A DNA stretch of 64,000 nt, taken from DAIDKA01 sp035503515. Lineage in GTDB: Bacteria; Pseudomonadota; Gammaproteobacteria; Steroidobacterales; Steroidobacteraceae. A program made the position numbers and the translations under genes. Below are positions 51,809 to 60,683 of this stretch, in pieces; position 1 is the first letter of the stretch, and the number at the start of each line of letters is the position of its first letter. Where the stretch lies: positions 73,722-137,721 of the forward strand of contig DATJTJ010000046.1 of the NCBI GenBank assembly GCA_035503515.1, written 5' to 3'. The notes under the pieces were generated by a model. That model was not told the origin of the DNA. It saw only the letters and a program-made list of their open reading frames with translations, and searched no databases.

Positions 51809-52669
51809 ATGCCGCCTGCAGCGTTCCTCGCCGTACTCCTGGCTGCATTCACCCACGCGGGCTGGAATCTGGCGGCAAAGACGGCGGCCCGCTCGATCCA
51901 TTTCGTGTGGCTGTACTCACTCGCCTCGCTGCTCATCTGGAGCGGGCCGCTGCTGTGGGTGCTGACGCATGCGCACTGGCATCCCGGGCCGCTCGCCTGG
52001 CTGGCGCTGGCGGGCACCGCGGTCCTGCACCTGGCCTACTCGCTGTCGCTGCAGGCCGGATACCGCGCCGGGGACCTGTCGCTCGTGTATCCGATTGCCC
52101 GCGGCACGGGCCCGTTGCTCTCCTTCGCCGGCGCGGCCGTGCTGCTGGGAGAGCGGCCCGGGATCGTGTCCCTGCTCGGCGTCCTGCTCGTGGTCAGCGG
52201 CATCGTGCTGGTCGCCGACCTGCGGCGCGCGCGCCTGCGTTCGCCCCGCGCCGGCATCCTGTGGGGCCTGTTCATCGGCGCCTGCATCGCCAGCTACACG
52301 CTGAACGATGGTTGGGCCGTGAAGTACCTGGCGGTCTCGCCGATCCTGGTGGACTACAGCGGCAACCTCTTCCGCGCCATCGTCCTGGCGCCGCGTGCGC
52401 TGATGCACCGCCGGGATCTGCCCCGGGAGATCCACGAGTTCGGTCGCGCGGCCCTGATCGTGGGTGTCCTGGGGCCGCTGGGTTACATCCTGGTGCTGTG
52501 GGCCATGACCCGGGCTCCCGTCAGTCACGTGGCACCGGCCCGGGAGCTGGCCACCCTCGTCGGCGCCTACTTCGGCACCCGGCTGCTCAAGGAACCGGCC
52601 GGTTGGATGCGGCTGACCGGCGCGCTGGGCATCGTCCTGGGCGTCATCTGCCTCGCGGCCTCCGGTTGA
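51809..52669 (+). CDS. EamA family drug/metabolite transporter
   Basis: 286-residue inner membrane protein of the DMT superfamily with ten predicted helices in two EamA repeats. The first repeat starts AAFTHAGWNLAAKTAAR and ends near SGIVLVADL; the second covers residues about 150-284. SLVYPIARGTGPLL with the conserved Pro is characteristic. Substrate cannot be inferred. The small DUF2277 gene follows 41 bases downstream. Confidence 0.88.
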   Translation: MPPAAFLAVLLAAFTHAGWNLAAKTAARSIHFVWLYSLASLLIWSGPLLWVLTHAHWHPGPLAWLALAGTAVLHLAYSLSLQAGYRAGDLSLVYPIARGTGPLLSFAGAAVLLGERPGIVSLLGVLLVVSGIVLVADLRRARLRSPRAGILWGLFIGACIASYTLNDGWAVKYLAVSPILVDYSGNLFRAIVLAPRALMHRRDLPREIHEFGRAALIVGVLGPLGYILVLWAMTRAPVSHVAPARELATLVGAYFGTRLLKEPAGWMRLTGALGIVLGVICLAASG

Positions 52670-52710
52670 GCTACCCTGGGTCGGCCGGTCCGCAGCAGAG
52701 GTCGCCGCCC

Positions 52711-52977
52711 ATGTGCAGGAACATCAGGACGCTCTTCAATTTCGCGCCACCCGCGACACACGACGAGATCCGGGCTGCCGCGCTGCAGTTCGTGAGGAAG
52801 ATCAGCGGATTCAACGGCCCCTCCCGGGCCAATGCCGAGGCTTTCGATCGCGCCGTCGAACAGGTCACCGCCGCGGCGCAGACGTTGCTCGAGGGACTCG
52901 TGACGACGGCGGAGCCGCGGGACCGCGAAACCGAGGCCGCCCGGGCCCGCGCGCGCGCGGCCGAGCGATTCGGGTAG
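52711..52977 (+). CDS. DUF2277 family protein
   Basis: 88-residue helical cytosolic protein beginning MCRNIRTLFNFAPPATHDEIRAAA, the characteristic start of DUF2277 proteins, with VRKISGFNGPSRANAEAF as the second conserved block. The C-terminus is rich in Ala, Arg and Glu. Role unknown. It lies between the transporter and the methyltransferase on the same strand. Confidence 0.85.
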   Translation: MCRNIRTLFNFAPPATHDEIRAAALQFVRKISGFNGPSRANAEAFDRAVEQVTAAAQTLLEGLVTTAEPRDRETEAARARARAAERFG

Positions 52978-53008
52978 CAGATCGCCTTACTCAAGAGGAC
53001 GCCAGATC

Positions 53009-54034
53009 ATGACCCGGACGATTGGCGACATGCTCGACAGTCCCCAGGAACTGCAGTCGTGGCTGCACGACATCACGGCCTGCCAGGCGATGCTGCATGC
53101 CGTCGCCACGACCCGGCTGCTGGAGCAATGGGACTCGCAGCCGGTGACCCTCGCGGCACTTGCCGCCCGCACCGGGATGGAGGAGGCGCGACTGGGCCGG
53201 TTGATCAGGCTGCTGGCCGCGCAGGGCATCCTCGAACTCAGGACCGATGGCTCCATCGGCCACACGCCACGTTCGCGCAACCTGCGCGCGTTCCGCTCAT
53301 CGATCATGGTGCAGCGGATCGCGGCGCAATCAGGGCTGCACCTGGGCGAGGCGCTGCGCACGGGCGCGACGGCCTTTGAAACCTGTTTCGGCAAGCCCGT
53401 CTTCGAATACTTCGCCGAGAACCCGGAACAGGCCGGCTACTTCGGCGAGCGCATGAGCCAGATGACGGCGCAGGACGAGCCGCTGCTGCTGGCACAGCTC
53501 GGCGGCCCCTTCACCCTCGCGGTGGATATCGGGGGCAGCCACGGCACGCTGCTGGCGGGTCTTCTGGAGCAGTATCCTCAGGCGCGCGGCATCGTCTTCG
53601 ACCTGCCGGATGTGGCGCAGCGGGCCGCCGGGCGGTCGCGCACCCTTGCCGTGGGCGGCCGCGTCGAAGCTGTCGGTGGGGACTTCTTCCGATCGGTGCC
53701 GGCGGGCGGCGACCTCTACGTGCTGAAGCAGATCCTGCACAACTGGGACGACGGGGAATGCATCGCGATCCTCAAATCCGTGCGGGAGGCGATCGCTCCC
53801 GGCGGCCGGGTCGCCATCATCGACCGGGTGCTCCCTGATACGGTCGGTCCCGATGTCGCCTTCCTCTTCGATATCCTCATGCTGATCTGGTCCACCGGAC
53901 AGGAGCGCACGCTGTGTCAATTTCAAACGCTGCTGGAACGCGCCGGCTTCGCGACCCACAAGGTGACCGTGAACCAAGGCCGGCTGAGCATCATCGAAGC
54001 CCGTCCCGTCCGGATGGGCCACGGGGCCGGCTGA
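53009..54034 (+). CDS. O-methyltransferase family 2-like SAM-dependent methyltransferase
   Basis: 341 residues. The N-terminal winged-helix dimerisation domain (residues about 15-95, with LLEQWDSQPVTLAALAARTGMEEARLGRLIRLL) and the C-terminal SAM domain are typical of small-molecule O-methyltransferases. The SAM site is VDIGGSHGTLLAGLL near residue 172, DLPDVAQR follows, and LKQILHNWDD includes the His used as catalytic base in this family. The acceptor is unknown. Its stop overlaps the DsbA-like gene (CTGA). Confidence 0.9.
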   Translation: MTRTIGDMLDSPQELQSWLHDITACQAMLHAVATTRLLEQWDSQPVTLAALAARTGMEEARLGRLIRLLAAQGILELRTDGSIGHTPRSRNLRAFRSSIMVQRIAAQSGLHLGEALRTGATAFETCFGKPVFEYFAENPEQAGYFGERMSQMTAQDEPLLLAQLGGPFTLAVDIGGSHGTLLAGLLEQYPQARGIVFDLPDVAQRAAGRSRTLAVGGRVEAVGGDFFRSVPAGGDLYVLKQILHNWDDGECIAILKSVREAIAPGGRVAIIDRVLPDTVGPDVAFLFDILMLIWSTGQERTLCQFQTLLERAGFATHKVTVNQGRLSIIEARPVRMGHGAG

Positions 54035-54627
54035 TCAGCCGCCGCGAGGCGCTCGGACTCGTGGCCGGCGCGACGCTGCTCGCCGGCGCCGGTCGGCGCG
54101 CGGAGGCCAGCCCCGCGCAGCGGGGTGCGCCTCCCGTGCGCGGGCCGCTCACGCCGTTCCTCGGCAACGCCCATCCCTCCAAAGTGATGGCGGTGTACTT
54201 CGACTACCACTGCCCCTACTGCCGCGAAATGGATCCCCTGCTGCCGGTGCTCGCCAGGCGCAATCCGCAGCTGCAGATCCTGCTGAAGGAATTCCCGGTG
54301 CTGGAGGCGGACTCGCAGGTCGGCGCGCGCATCGCGCTGGCAGCGCAACTGCGCGGCAAGTTCCTGCAGACCCACGAGCGGCTCATGAAGTACTCCGGCG
54401 ACTACACCGGCGCGGTGGCGACCGAGATCGCGCGCTGGCTGGGCGTCGATCCCGATGCCTTCCGCAAGGACATGGGCGACCCGCGCATCGAGGCGGAGCT
54501 GCGCATGAATGCCGCGGAAGCCCAGGCGCGCGGCGTGAACGGAACGCCCGGGATCCTCACGGACGCGGGTGTCCACTCGGGTGGGCTGCCCCTCGAGCGA
54601 CTGCAGGCGATGGTCAATGCGGCGTAG
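54031..54627 (+). CDS. DsbA-family thiol-disulfide protein with an apparent CTG start
   Basis: 198-residue thioredoxin-fold protein of the DsbA/DsbG-like group. The N-terminus reads (M)ISRREALGLVAGATLL, a twin-arginine type signal, then the active site CPYC in FDYHCPYCREMDPLLP and the cis-Pro segment NGTPGILTD near residue 167. No ATG, GTG or TTG exists between the upstream GTG at 53914 and this point; CTG at 54031 overlaps the methyltransferase TGA as CTGA and gives a normal signal peptide. I infer a CTG start. Starting at 53914 instead would overlap the methyltransferase by about 120 bases. Confidence 0.8.
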   Translation: MISRREALGLVAGATLLAGAGRRAEASPAQRGAPPVRGPLTPFLGNAHPSKVMAVYFDYHCPYCREMDPLLPVLARRNPQLQILLKEFPVLEADSQVGARIALAAQLRGKFLQTHERLMKYSGDYTGAVATEIARWLGVDPDAFRKDMGDPRIEAELRMNAAEAQARGVNGTPGILTDAGVHSGGLPLERLQAMVNAA

Positions 54628-54642
54628 GCCTGGAGGGAGACC

Positions 54643-55047
54643 ATGATCCGCAGTGTGCTCGCGATCCTCGCCGGCATCGTCACGCTGACCCTGGTCTCAT
54701 TCGGAATCGAGGCGCTCGCGGATCCGCTGCTGGCGCGCTCCGGCCTGGCCCACTCCCTTCCGGCGATGCTGTTCATGTACGGCTACGGCATCCTGTCGGT
54801 GGCGGCGGGGGGCTACGTCAGCGCGTGGCTGGCCGCCCGGGCGCCCCTGCGCCATGCCCTGTGGATGGGCCTCCTCCAGTGCCTGCTGACCCTCCTGGCG
54901 ATGACGGCGATGTGGAATCACGCGCCCGCGGTGAACTGGATCGTCGCACTCCTCATGGCGCTGCCCGCGGCGCTGCTCGGTGGCTGGCTGTACGCGCGAC
55001 GCCGCAATCCCGGGGAACTGCACAGCTCGGCATCCTCCTCCGTGTAG
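54643..55047 (+). CDS. Four-helix membrane protein of unknown function
   Basis: 134 residues with four predicted membrane helices (about 5-25, 40-65, 70-90, 96-118) and a short polar tail rich in Ser. GGAGGGAG lies 5-12 bases ahead of the ATG, a strong ribosome site. It follows the DsbA-like gene on the same strand. No family assignment. Confidence 0.75.
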   Translation: MIRSVLAILAGIVTLTLVSFGIEALADPLLARSGLAHSLPAMLFMYGYGILSVAAGGYVSAWLAARAPLRHALWMGLLQCLLTLLAMTAMWNHAPAVNWIVALLMALPAALLGGWLYARRRNPGELHSSASSSV

Positions 55048-55078
55048 CAAGCGCACCAGTGTCGACCTGGCCCTCGGG

Positions 55079-55999
55079 TCAGCCCGCGGCAGCTCGTCCT
55101 TCGTACACCCTGAGCCGTGCCAGAACGCAGGAGAGCAGGGGGATCGCAGTGCCACGGCCGAGGGCCCGCGCGACCAGATCACCGATGATCTGATCGGCCT
55201 CGATCGGACGTCCGGCTTTCAGATCGCGGAACATCGAGGATGTCTGGGGGGAGGACGTATCCGTCAGCATCGCGAGCGTCTGCTCCTTGAATGCCGGTTC
55301 GAGCGGCTGCCATTCGGACTCGATGACCGAGCACACTTCCGCGAACATCCTGCCGGCGATGTCCGCACCGCCGGGGACACGCGCCACTTCGCCCAGTGTT
55401 CCGTCCATGAGGCACGTCACGGCGCCGACGGCGGCGAGCATCGCCCATTTCTCCCACAGCTCGCGCTCGATGTCGGGAGACACACGGGCATCGAATCCGG
55501 CGACCCTCAGGAAGGAGTCCAGCGCGTCGATCCGCGCGGTGCGCGCCCGGCTGAACTCCCCGAAAGCGAGGTCGTGGAACCGGCCCTGATCGATGATCCA
55601 GCCGTCATCGTTCAGGCTCGTGCCGATTCTCGCGACACCCCCGACGACCCGCGCCGCACCGAACCGCGCGCGCAGCAGCTCCAGATGCCGGATGCCGTTC
55701 AGGAGGGGAACCACCAGGGTGCCCTCGGTCACGAACGGCCCGAAATCCTCGACGGCCGCTTGCAGCTGGTACGCCTTGACGGCCACCAGGATGACATCGA
55801 AGTCCCGGGACACCTGCGAGGCCCGCAGGGTGCGCACCGGGATGGTCGTCCGTCCCCCGGGAGTTGCGATGACCAGGCCGGCCGCGAGCTGCGCTGCCCG
55901 CTGCGCACGCACCAGGAACGTGACATCACGACCGGCCGCGGCGAGCCTGCCGCCGAAATATCCGCCGACGCTGCCGGCTCCGACGACGAGCATCTTCAT
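55079..55999 (-). CDS. 2-dehydropantoate 2-reductase family protein
   Basis: Ketopantoate reductase (PanE/ApbA) family, 306 residues. The NADPH site MLVVGAGSVGGYFGGRLA covers residues 3-20, the catalytic Lys lies in VILVAVKAYQL, and WEKWAMLAAVGAVTCLMDG is the C-terminal family region, with PTSM-like PQTSSMFRDL near the end. Usual role is NADPH-dependent reduction of ketopantoate to pantoate in pantothenate synthesis; members vary in substrate. Convergent with the four-helix protein gene. Confidence 0.9.
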   Translation of the reverse strand: MKMLVVGAGSVGGYFGGRLAAAGRDVTFLVRAQRAAQLAAGLVIATPGGRTTIPVRTLRASQVSRDFDVILVAVKAYQLQAAVEDFGPFVTEGTLVVPLLNGIRHLELLRARFGAARVVGGVARIGTSLNDDGWIIDQGRFHDLAFGEFSRARTARIDALDSFLRVAGFDARVSPDIERELWEKWAMLAAVGAVTCLMDGTLGEVARVPGGADIAGRMFAEVCSVIESEWQPLEPAFKEQTLAMLTDTSSPQTSSMFRDLKAGRPIEADQIIGDLVARALGRGTAIPLLSCVLARLRVYEGRAAAG

Positions 56000-56012
56000 G
56001 ATCGGATTGCCT

Positions 56013-56486
56013 TCAGGGCACGACCTCGAAGGTCGGCGCATGGTGCACCGGGAAATTCACCGAGCGGGCGATGAAGCAGTACTTCCCGATCTCGCCATGC
56101 AGGGCCGCGGCGCGTGCGAGATCGGCTCCGGCGCGAACCGTGATGTGCGGTTTCAGCACGGCCCGCACGAACCGCCCGGCGCCGTCGGGCGTGCTCTCAC
56201 CCACGCCGACCGCATCGTCGCGGTAGCCGGTCACGATGATGCCCGCGTTGCTCGCCAGGTGCAGGTACCACAGCATGTGGCAGGACGCGAGCGCCGAGAT
56301 CAGCAGGTCCTCCGGATTGGGCAGCGCCGGATCCCCGCCGAGGCGCGGATCGTTGGAGCAATGGACGACGGGTTTGCCCGGCGTCGCGATGTCCCAGGTG
56401 CGATCGTAGCCGCGGTAGGACCGGGTGCCCTCGCCCCGGTTGCCGGTCCATTGCACTCGAGCGCTGAATTCATGCCGCGCGGCCAT
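56013..56486 (-). CDS. OsmC/Ohr family peroxiredoxin-like protein
   Basis: 157 residues. The two reactive cysteines of this family lie in LASCHMLWYLHLAS and GKYCFIARS, and the NPEDLLISAL and FPVHHAP segments are typical. OsmC and Ohr proteins reduce organic hydroperoxides with dithiol donors. The ATG at 56486 starts MAARHEFSARVQW, the domain boundary. It ends 13 bases upstream of the PanE-like gene start on the same strand. Confidence 0.9.
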   Translation of the reverse strand: MAARHEFSARVQWTGNRGEGTRSYRGYDRTWDIATPGKPVVHCSNDPRLGGDPALPNPEDLLISALASCHMLWYLHLASNAGIIVTGYRDDAVGVGESTPDGAGRFVRAVLKPHITVRAGADLARAAALHGEIGKYCFIARSVNFPVHHAPTFEVVP

Positions 56487-56612
56487 CGCCGTCGTCTCCC
56501 TGAAGCACGCCCTGCCACCGGATGTTGACACGCCGCCCCCTGCGCCGCTCAATATGAAGGCAGAATCCGGCGCCCACAAGCCGGAAGCATCGTTCCAGCA
56601 GGGGGAGTCGCA

Positions 56613-57641
56613 ATGAAGAGTCTCGTCCGGTCCGTCCTGGCCGCCACCACGCTGGCCGCCGCCGCAGTGTTCGCCGTGCCGGCCTCGGCGCAGTCGGCCG
56701 CCGCGCCGCCCGACCCGATGGCCAATCCCTGCCAGCGCGCCTGCCTGGAAGGCTGGGTCAACAGGTACCTGGAGGCCATGAAGGCCCACAACGTCGATCC
56801 GGCGCTGTTCGCGCGCGAGGTCAAGTTCACCGAGAACGGCATTCACCTGCCGCTGGGAGGCGAGGGCCTCTGGTACGACATGACCGGCATCGGCAACTAC
56901 AAGTTCTACGTTCCGGACATCGAGACCCAGCAGGTCGCCTTCTTCGGCACCGTGCAGATCGCGGGTCGCGCCTCCGCGCAGGGGCCCGCCAAGCCGACCC
57001 AGGTCGGCCTGGTGCTGCGCCTGAAGATCCGCAAGGACCGGATCACCGAGATCGAGCAGCTCTCCATCCGTCCCGAAGTGCAGCTCGGCCCCGCGGCCCC
57101 GGCGGCGGCGCCACCGCGCTTTCCGCCGACGGGTGAGGCCGTCGAGGCGATGGGTGCGCCGAACCCGATCTTCATGCAGGTCATCCCGCCCGCCCAGCGC
57201 ATGAACCGCGCGGATCTGATCCGCACCGCCAACTATTACTTCACGGGCATGGCCCCGAACGATGGCAAGGGCTATTACCCCTTCACCGACGATTGCCTGC
57301 GCCGTGAAAACGGCATGATCACCGCCGGCCCCAAGGACCCCGCGGCGCCCCAGCGCATGGGCTGCAAGGAGCAGTTCGAGAAGGCCCTCAAGGGCGTCGT
57401 GAGCCGCATCCGCGACCGCCGCTTCGTCGCCGTGGACCGCGAACGCGGCATCGTGTTCGCCTTCGCCTTCTTCGATCATCACAACATCAACTGGACGTGG
57501 CAGCTGGGCGAGCTGTTCAAGATCGAGAACGGCAAGATCCGTCGCATCGAGGCCATGTTCCAGAAGGCGCCGTTCGGCACACCCTCGGGCTGGTCCACCT
57601 ACGAGCAGGCGATGTCCGAGGACATTCACGACGTCCGCTGA
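56613..57641 (+). CDS. Secreted DUF8021/NTF2-like protein
   Basis: 342-residue exported protein with a clear signal peptide ending near ASA-Q. The mature N-terminus has C-x3-C-L (NPCQRACLEGWVNRYL), an N-terminal domain, and a C-terminal domain with RRENGMITAGP, VDRERGIVFAF and ELFKIENGKIRRIEA, in which the last part resembles the end of SnoaL/NTF2-like folds. It is paralogous to the protein at 62233-63144. Such DUF8021 domains often sit near esterases and oxidoreductases for secondary or xenobiotic substrates. Function unknown; ligand binding in the periplasm is inferred. Confidence 0.8.
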   Translation: MKSLVRSVLAATTLAAAAVFAVPASAQSAAAPPDPMANPCQRACLEGWVNRYLEAMKAHNVDPALFAREVKFTENGIHLPLGGEGLWYDMTGIGNYKFYVPDIETQQVAFFGTVQIAGRASAQGPAKPTQVGLVLRLKIRKDRITEIEQLSIRPEVQLGPAAPAAAPPRFPPTGEAVEAMGAPNPIFMQVIPPAQRMNRADLIRTANYYFTGMAPNDGKGYYPFTDDCLRRENGMITAGPKDPAAPQRMGCKEQFEKALKGVVSRIRDRRFVAVDRERGIVFAFAFFDHHNINWTWQLGELFKIENGKIRRIEAMFQKAPFGTPSGWSTYEQAMSEDIHDVR

Positions 57642-57682
57642 CGCCCGCTCTTGAGCCGGATGACCTCGCACGCAGCACTGCG

Positions 57683-58672
57683 ATGAAGACACTGGTTGCC
57701 GTCGTGCTGTTCGGGATGGTGGCGGGCGCGCCGGCCGCCGGCAGGGCCCAGGAACCGTTATGGGCCTATGGCTTCACCGGTCCGCCCTCGGACCGGTCGC
57801 CACCGCCGCCGCCCGCCCCCCCGCCTGACGACAGGACCCTGCTGCACGTCGCGGGCTCCAGGGCGGCGTTCACGCGGGCGCAGATCCGGGACTACTACGG
57901 CCCCGCCGACTGGTTCCCGGAAGATCATCCCTCCATGCCGGCCATCGTGGCGCGCGGCCGCAAGGCCGCGACGCCGCCCATCATCGCCTGCGCACTGTGC
58001 CATCTTCCGAACGGCAACGGGCGACCCGAGAATGCCAATCTCACGGGCCTGACCGCCGACTACATCGTCCAGCAGCTGCAGGACTTCCGCAGCGGCCGGC
58101 GGACGACGTCGGATGCGCGCAAGACCAACACGGGACTCATGGGCGGATTCGCCAAGGGCATGACCGATGCGGAAGTGACGGCCTCGGCCACGTACTTCGC
58201 CTCCCTCCCGGCGAAGGCCTCATCGCGGGTCGTCGAGAGCGATACGGTGCCCCGCACCCGACCGGTCGGGGGACTGTTCATCCCCGTCAAAGGGGGTGGA
58301 TCGGAACCCTTGGGCGAGCGGATCGTCGAGGTGCCGATGGACGAGGAGCAGACCGAAACGCTGCGCAATCCGCGGGTGCGGTTCATCGCCTATGTGCCGC
58401 GCGGCAGCCTCGCCAAAGGCGAGATCCTCGTCAGGACCGGCAACGGCAAAGTCACGCCCTGCACCGCCTGTCATGGCGCCGACCTGCGCGGCCTCGGTCC
58501 GGTACCCCGCCTGGCCGGCAATTCGCCGAGCTACCTCGCCCGCCAGCTCTACGACATGCAGACGGGTCACCGCGCGGGGGCCTGGACGCCGCTGATGGCG
58601 CCGGTGGTTGCCGGACTCAGTCCGGACGACGTGCTGGCCGCGGCGGCCTATCTCGGATCACTGCGACCCTAG
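57683..58672 (+). CDS. Secreted di-haem cytochrome c
   Basis: 329 residues with a signal peptide (about 1-24), a Pro-rich linker, and two class I cytochrome c domains. The haem sites are CALCH near residue 98 and CTACH near 261. Each has a later Met typical of an axial ligand (GGFAKGMTD, TPLMAPVV). The double-domain layout resembles cytochrome c4-like or dehydrogenase-linked cytochromes. It follows the DUF8021-type gene at 41 bases and ends overlapping the stop of the convergent DoxX-DUF805 gene by 3 bases. Confidence 0.88.
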   Translation: MKTLVAVVLFGMVAGAPAAGRAQEPLWAYGFTGPPSDRSPPPPPAPPPDDRTLLHVAGSRAAFTRAQIRDYYGPADWFPEDHPSMPAIVARGRKAATPPIIACALCHLPNGNGRPENANLTGLTADYIVQQLQDFRSGRRTTSDARKTNTGLMGGFAKGMTDAEVTASATYFASLPAKASSRVVESDTVPRTRPVGGLFIPVKGGGSEPLGERIVEVPMDEEQTETLRNPRVRFIAYVPRGSLAKGEILVRTGNGKVTPCTACHGADLRGLGPVPRLAGNSPSYLARQLYDMQTGHRAGAWTPLMAPVVAGLSPDDVLAAAAYLGSLRP

Positions 58673-59883
58673 GCGACCGCGGCCGGTCCGAATGCATTGG
58701 TTGCGGACTTTCCCTTGCCGATGCAACCCCAGAGGGCAAACCCCAGGAAGGCGACGAGCGCGGCGACGGGCACGTCGAAGTCGAGCTGGGTGCCGAGGTC
58801 GAGCCGATGGTCCCAGATCATCATGGCGGCAACGGTCAGGACCGCCGGGACGAGCAGCAGCCAGCCGCTGTGTCCCATGTCGTGCAGGCGCCGCGCATGC
58901 AGGACGACGGCGGGGAACAGCAGTACCAGCAGACTCCACTGCGGGTACACGTTCGGGCTCGCCTGGGCGTACCACCCGACCACGATGGCGAGCGGGATCA
59001 GCGCGCCGATGAAGTGTCCGCGCGACGTGCGGCCCCCGGAGTGGACGAACAGCGTATTCCAGATCGAGGCCTGCCCCGATTCCCCCAGCGACAGGGGGCT
59101 GCGCTGCAGCGCTCCGCGGTAGTACTCCAGGTAGGCCAGCATCAGCAGGCCGTTCAAGGCGAAGGCCACGAGCGCCAGCAGCAGCGGCAGCGGCTGGTGC
59201 TCGAGCACGGCCCAGTAGAGCGCACAGGCCGAGGTCGGCATCAGTACGCACAGCGCCGCCGGCGTAAACACGCCCGCGAGCAGCAGCGCCCCCGTGACCA
59301 GCTCGACCAGCATCGCCACGGTCAGCAGACCCGAGTGTACGAACGCGCCCATCAGCTCGAGGGCGAGCGGCTCGTGGCCGGTCGGTGTCGTCCAGAACGA
59401 CAGGAAAAAGTAATTGATGCCGTTGAGCAGCATCCAGGCGCCGAGGATCGTGCGTCCGGCCAGGACCAGCTGCCGCCGGGATGCGCTCGTCGAGCGCAGC
59501 GGGAACATCGAGGCATAGCAGCCGACGAAGGCCACGCACAGCAGCACATCGCTGACCAGCACCCGTCCGCCCGCCAGGACGCTGCCGTGGTTCCACAGGG
59601 ACAGCGGCGCGTCCCACCAGAACACGCACACCGCGACCGGCATGCATACCAGCAGCATGACGGGCGTGAAGAAGCCCAGGAGCACGGCGATGCCGGTGAG
59701 CATCTCCACGGCCTTGACGACATCGAACAGGTGGCTGTCGAGCAGGGCGAACAGCATCTCGTGTGCCAGGGGCCGGGTGGTGTTGTACCCGGGCTGTGGG
59801 AATATGTGGATGAAATGCTCGAGACCGGCCGGGATCATCCAGGCCGCATACCACAGCCGCACCAGCCACACTGCATACTTCAT
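58669..59883 (-). CDS. DoxX-like and DUF805 fusion membrane protein
   Basis: 404-residue polytopic protein. Residues about 1-260 form two DoxX-type four-helix units (FALLDSHLFDVVKAVEMLTGIAVLLGFFTP, then HSGLLTVAMLVELVTGALLLAGVFTP repeat the same motif). The C-terminal ~130 residues match DUF805 (FVHSGGRTSRGHFIGALIPL, RRLHDMGHSGW). DoxX units are usually associated with quinone-linked oxidation; DUF805 function is unknown. The double DoxX plus DUF805 join is unusual. The ATG at 59883 was chosen for MKYAVWLVRLWYAAWM. Confidence 0.82.
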   Translation of the reverse strand: MKYAVWLVRLWYAAWMIPAGLEHFIHIFPQPGYNTTRPLAHEMLFALLDSHLFDVVKAVEMLTGIAVLLGFFTPVMLLVCMPVAVCVFWWDAPLSLWNHGSVLAGGRVLVSDVLLCVAFVGCYASMFPLRSTSASRRQLVLAGRTILGAWMLLNGINYFFLSFWTTPTGHEPLALELMGAFVHSGLLTVAMLVELVTGALLLAGVFTPAALCVLMPTSACALYWAVLEHQPLPLLLALVAFALNGLLMLAYLEYYRGALQRSPLSLGESGQASIWNTLFVHSGGRTSRGHFIGALIPLAIVVGWYAQASPNVYPQWSLLVLLFPAVVLHARRLHDMGHSGWLLLVPAVLTVAAMMIWDHRLDLGTQLDFDVPVAALVAFLGFALWGCIGKGKSATNAFGPAAVA

Positions 59884-60039
59884 GATTTTCCCCCTGCCGG
59901 ACACGTCCTGCCCGATTGTTCTTGGCACCTAGCATGGCGCAGCCGGTTGAGAAATCAAGCCATCGCCGTCACCATGGGCGGCATCAGCTTCAGCGCAAGC
60001 TGTTGTGCAAGGCGGCAAATCGCCGTGTGGAGGTGCTCC

Positions 60040-60609
60040 ATGAAAGCGGTGCTGATCGCGTCGGCCCTGGCACTCGCGAGTCTGCCACCGGCTGCGCCGG
60101 CCGCCGACGAGGCCGGCGATTCGACGGTCACGGCCACGCCGGGCATCGACCTGCGTGCGCTGATCGCGGTGAGCCAGAAGACTCACAGGACGTTCCTCGT
60201 CGATCCGCGGGTTGCGGGATCGGTCCATCTCGATGGCGCTGCGTCGCATGAGGTGACCTATCCCCTGCTGCTGACCATCCTGGCGGTCCATGGGTTCGCA
60301 GCCTACGAGCAGCAGGGAGTCGTCGTCGTCACCCCCGACGCCAACGAGCGGTTCTTCCCGTCGAGCCTGGTCAGGCCCGACGATATCCGCGGGCCTGACG
60401 CCGAGATCGTAACGACGATTGTTCCGCTGAAGACGGCAAGGGCTCCCGAGTTGGCCACGATACTGCGGCCACTCATGGCCCCCAATGCGTCCCTGAACGC
60501 GATGGCCGACCGCAACGTGCTGGTGGTCGTCGATCGGGCCGCGAACGTGCGCCGTATCGTCGCGCTCATCCATGAGCTGGAAAAGGTGCCCTTGTCCAAG
60601 CCGGAATAG
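60040..60609 (+). CDS. Secretin N-domain protein (GspD N0-N1-like) without pore
   Basis: 189-residue exported protein, signal peptide about 1-22. The mature chain reads as the N0 and N1 domains of a type II secretin: IDLRALIAVSQKTHRTFLVDPRVAGSVHL (N0) and VPLKTARAPELATILRPLMAPNASLNAMADRNVLVVVDRAANVRRIVALIHELEK (N1). The secretin barrel domain that normally follows is absent, and the chain ends shortly after. A periplasmic adaptor or assembly role is inference. It precedes the carboxylesterase gene with a hairpin between them. Confidence 0.75.
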   Translation: MKAVLIASALALASLPPAAPAADEAGDSTVTATPGIDLRALIAVSQKTHRTFLVDPRVAGSVHLDGAASHEVTYPLLLTILAVHGFAAYEQQGVVVVTPDANERFFPSSLVRPDDIRGPDAEIVTTIVPLKTARAPELATILRPLMAPNASLNAMADRNVLVVVDRAANVRRIVALIHELEKVPLSKPE

Positions 60610-60615
60610 CTGCAC

Positions 60616-60640
60616 GCCGCACCGGCCTCTGCGGTGCGGC
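60616..60640. terminator. Strong hairpin between the secretin-domain gene and the carboxylesterase gene
   Basis: Nine perfect base pairs, GCCGCACCG (60616-60624) with CGGTGCGGC (60632-60640), closing a 7-base loop. No T run follows, so it is a candidate attenuating or Rho-assisted terminator, or an RNA-stability stem, rather than a classical intrinsic terminator. Confidence 0.5.
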
Positions 60641-60683
60641 CGCCTCTCCGGGGTACACTAGCGTCAAAACGGAGGGGGGATCC

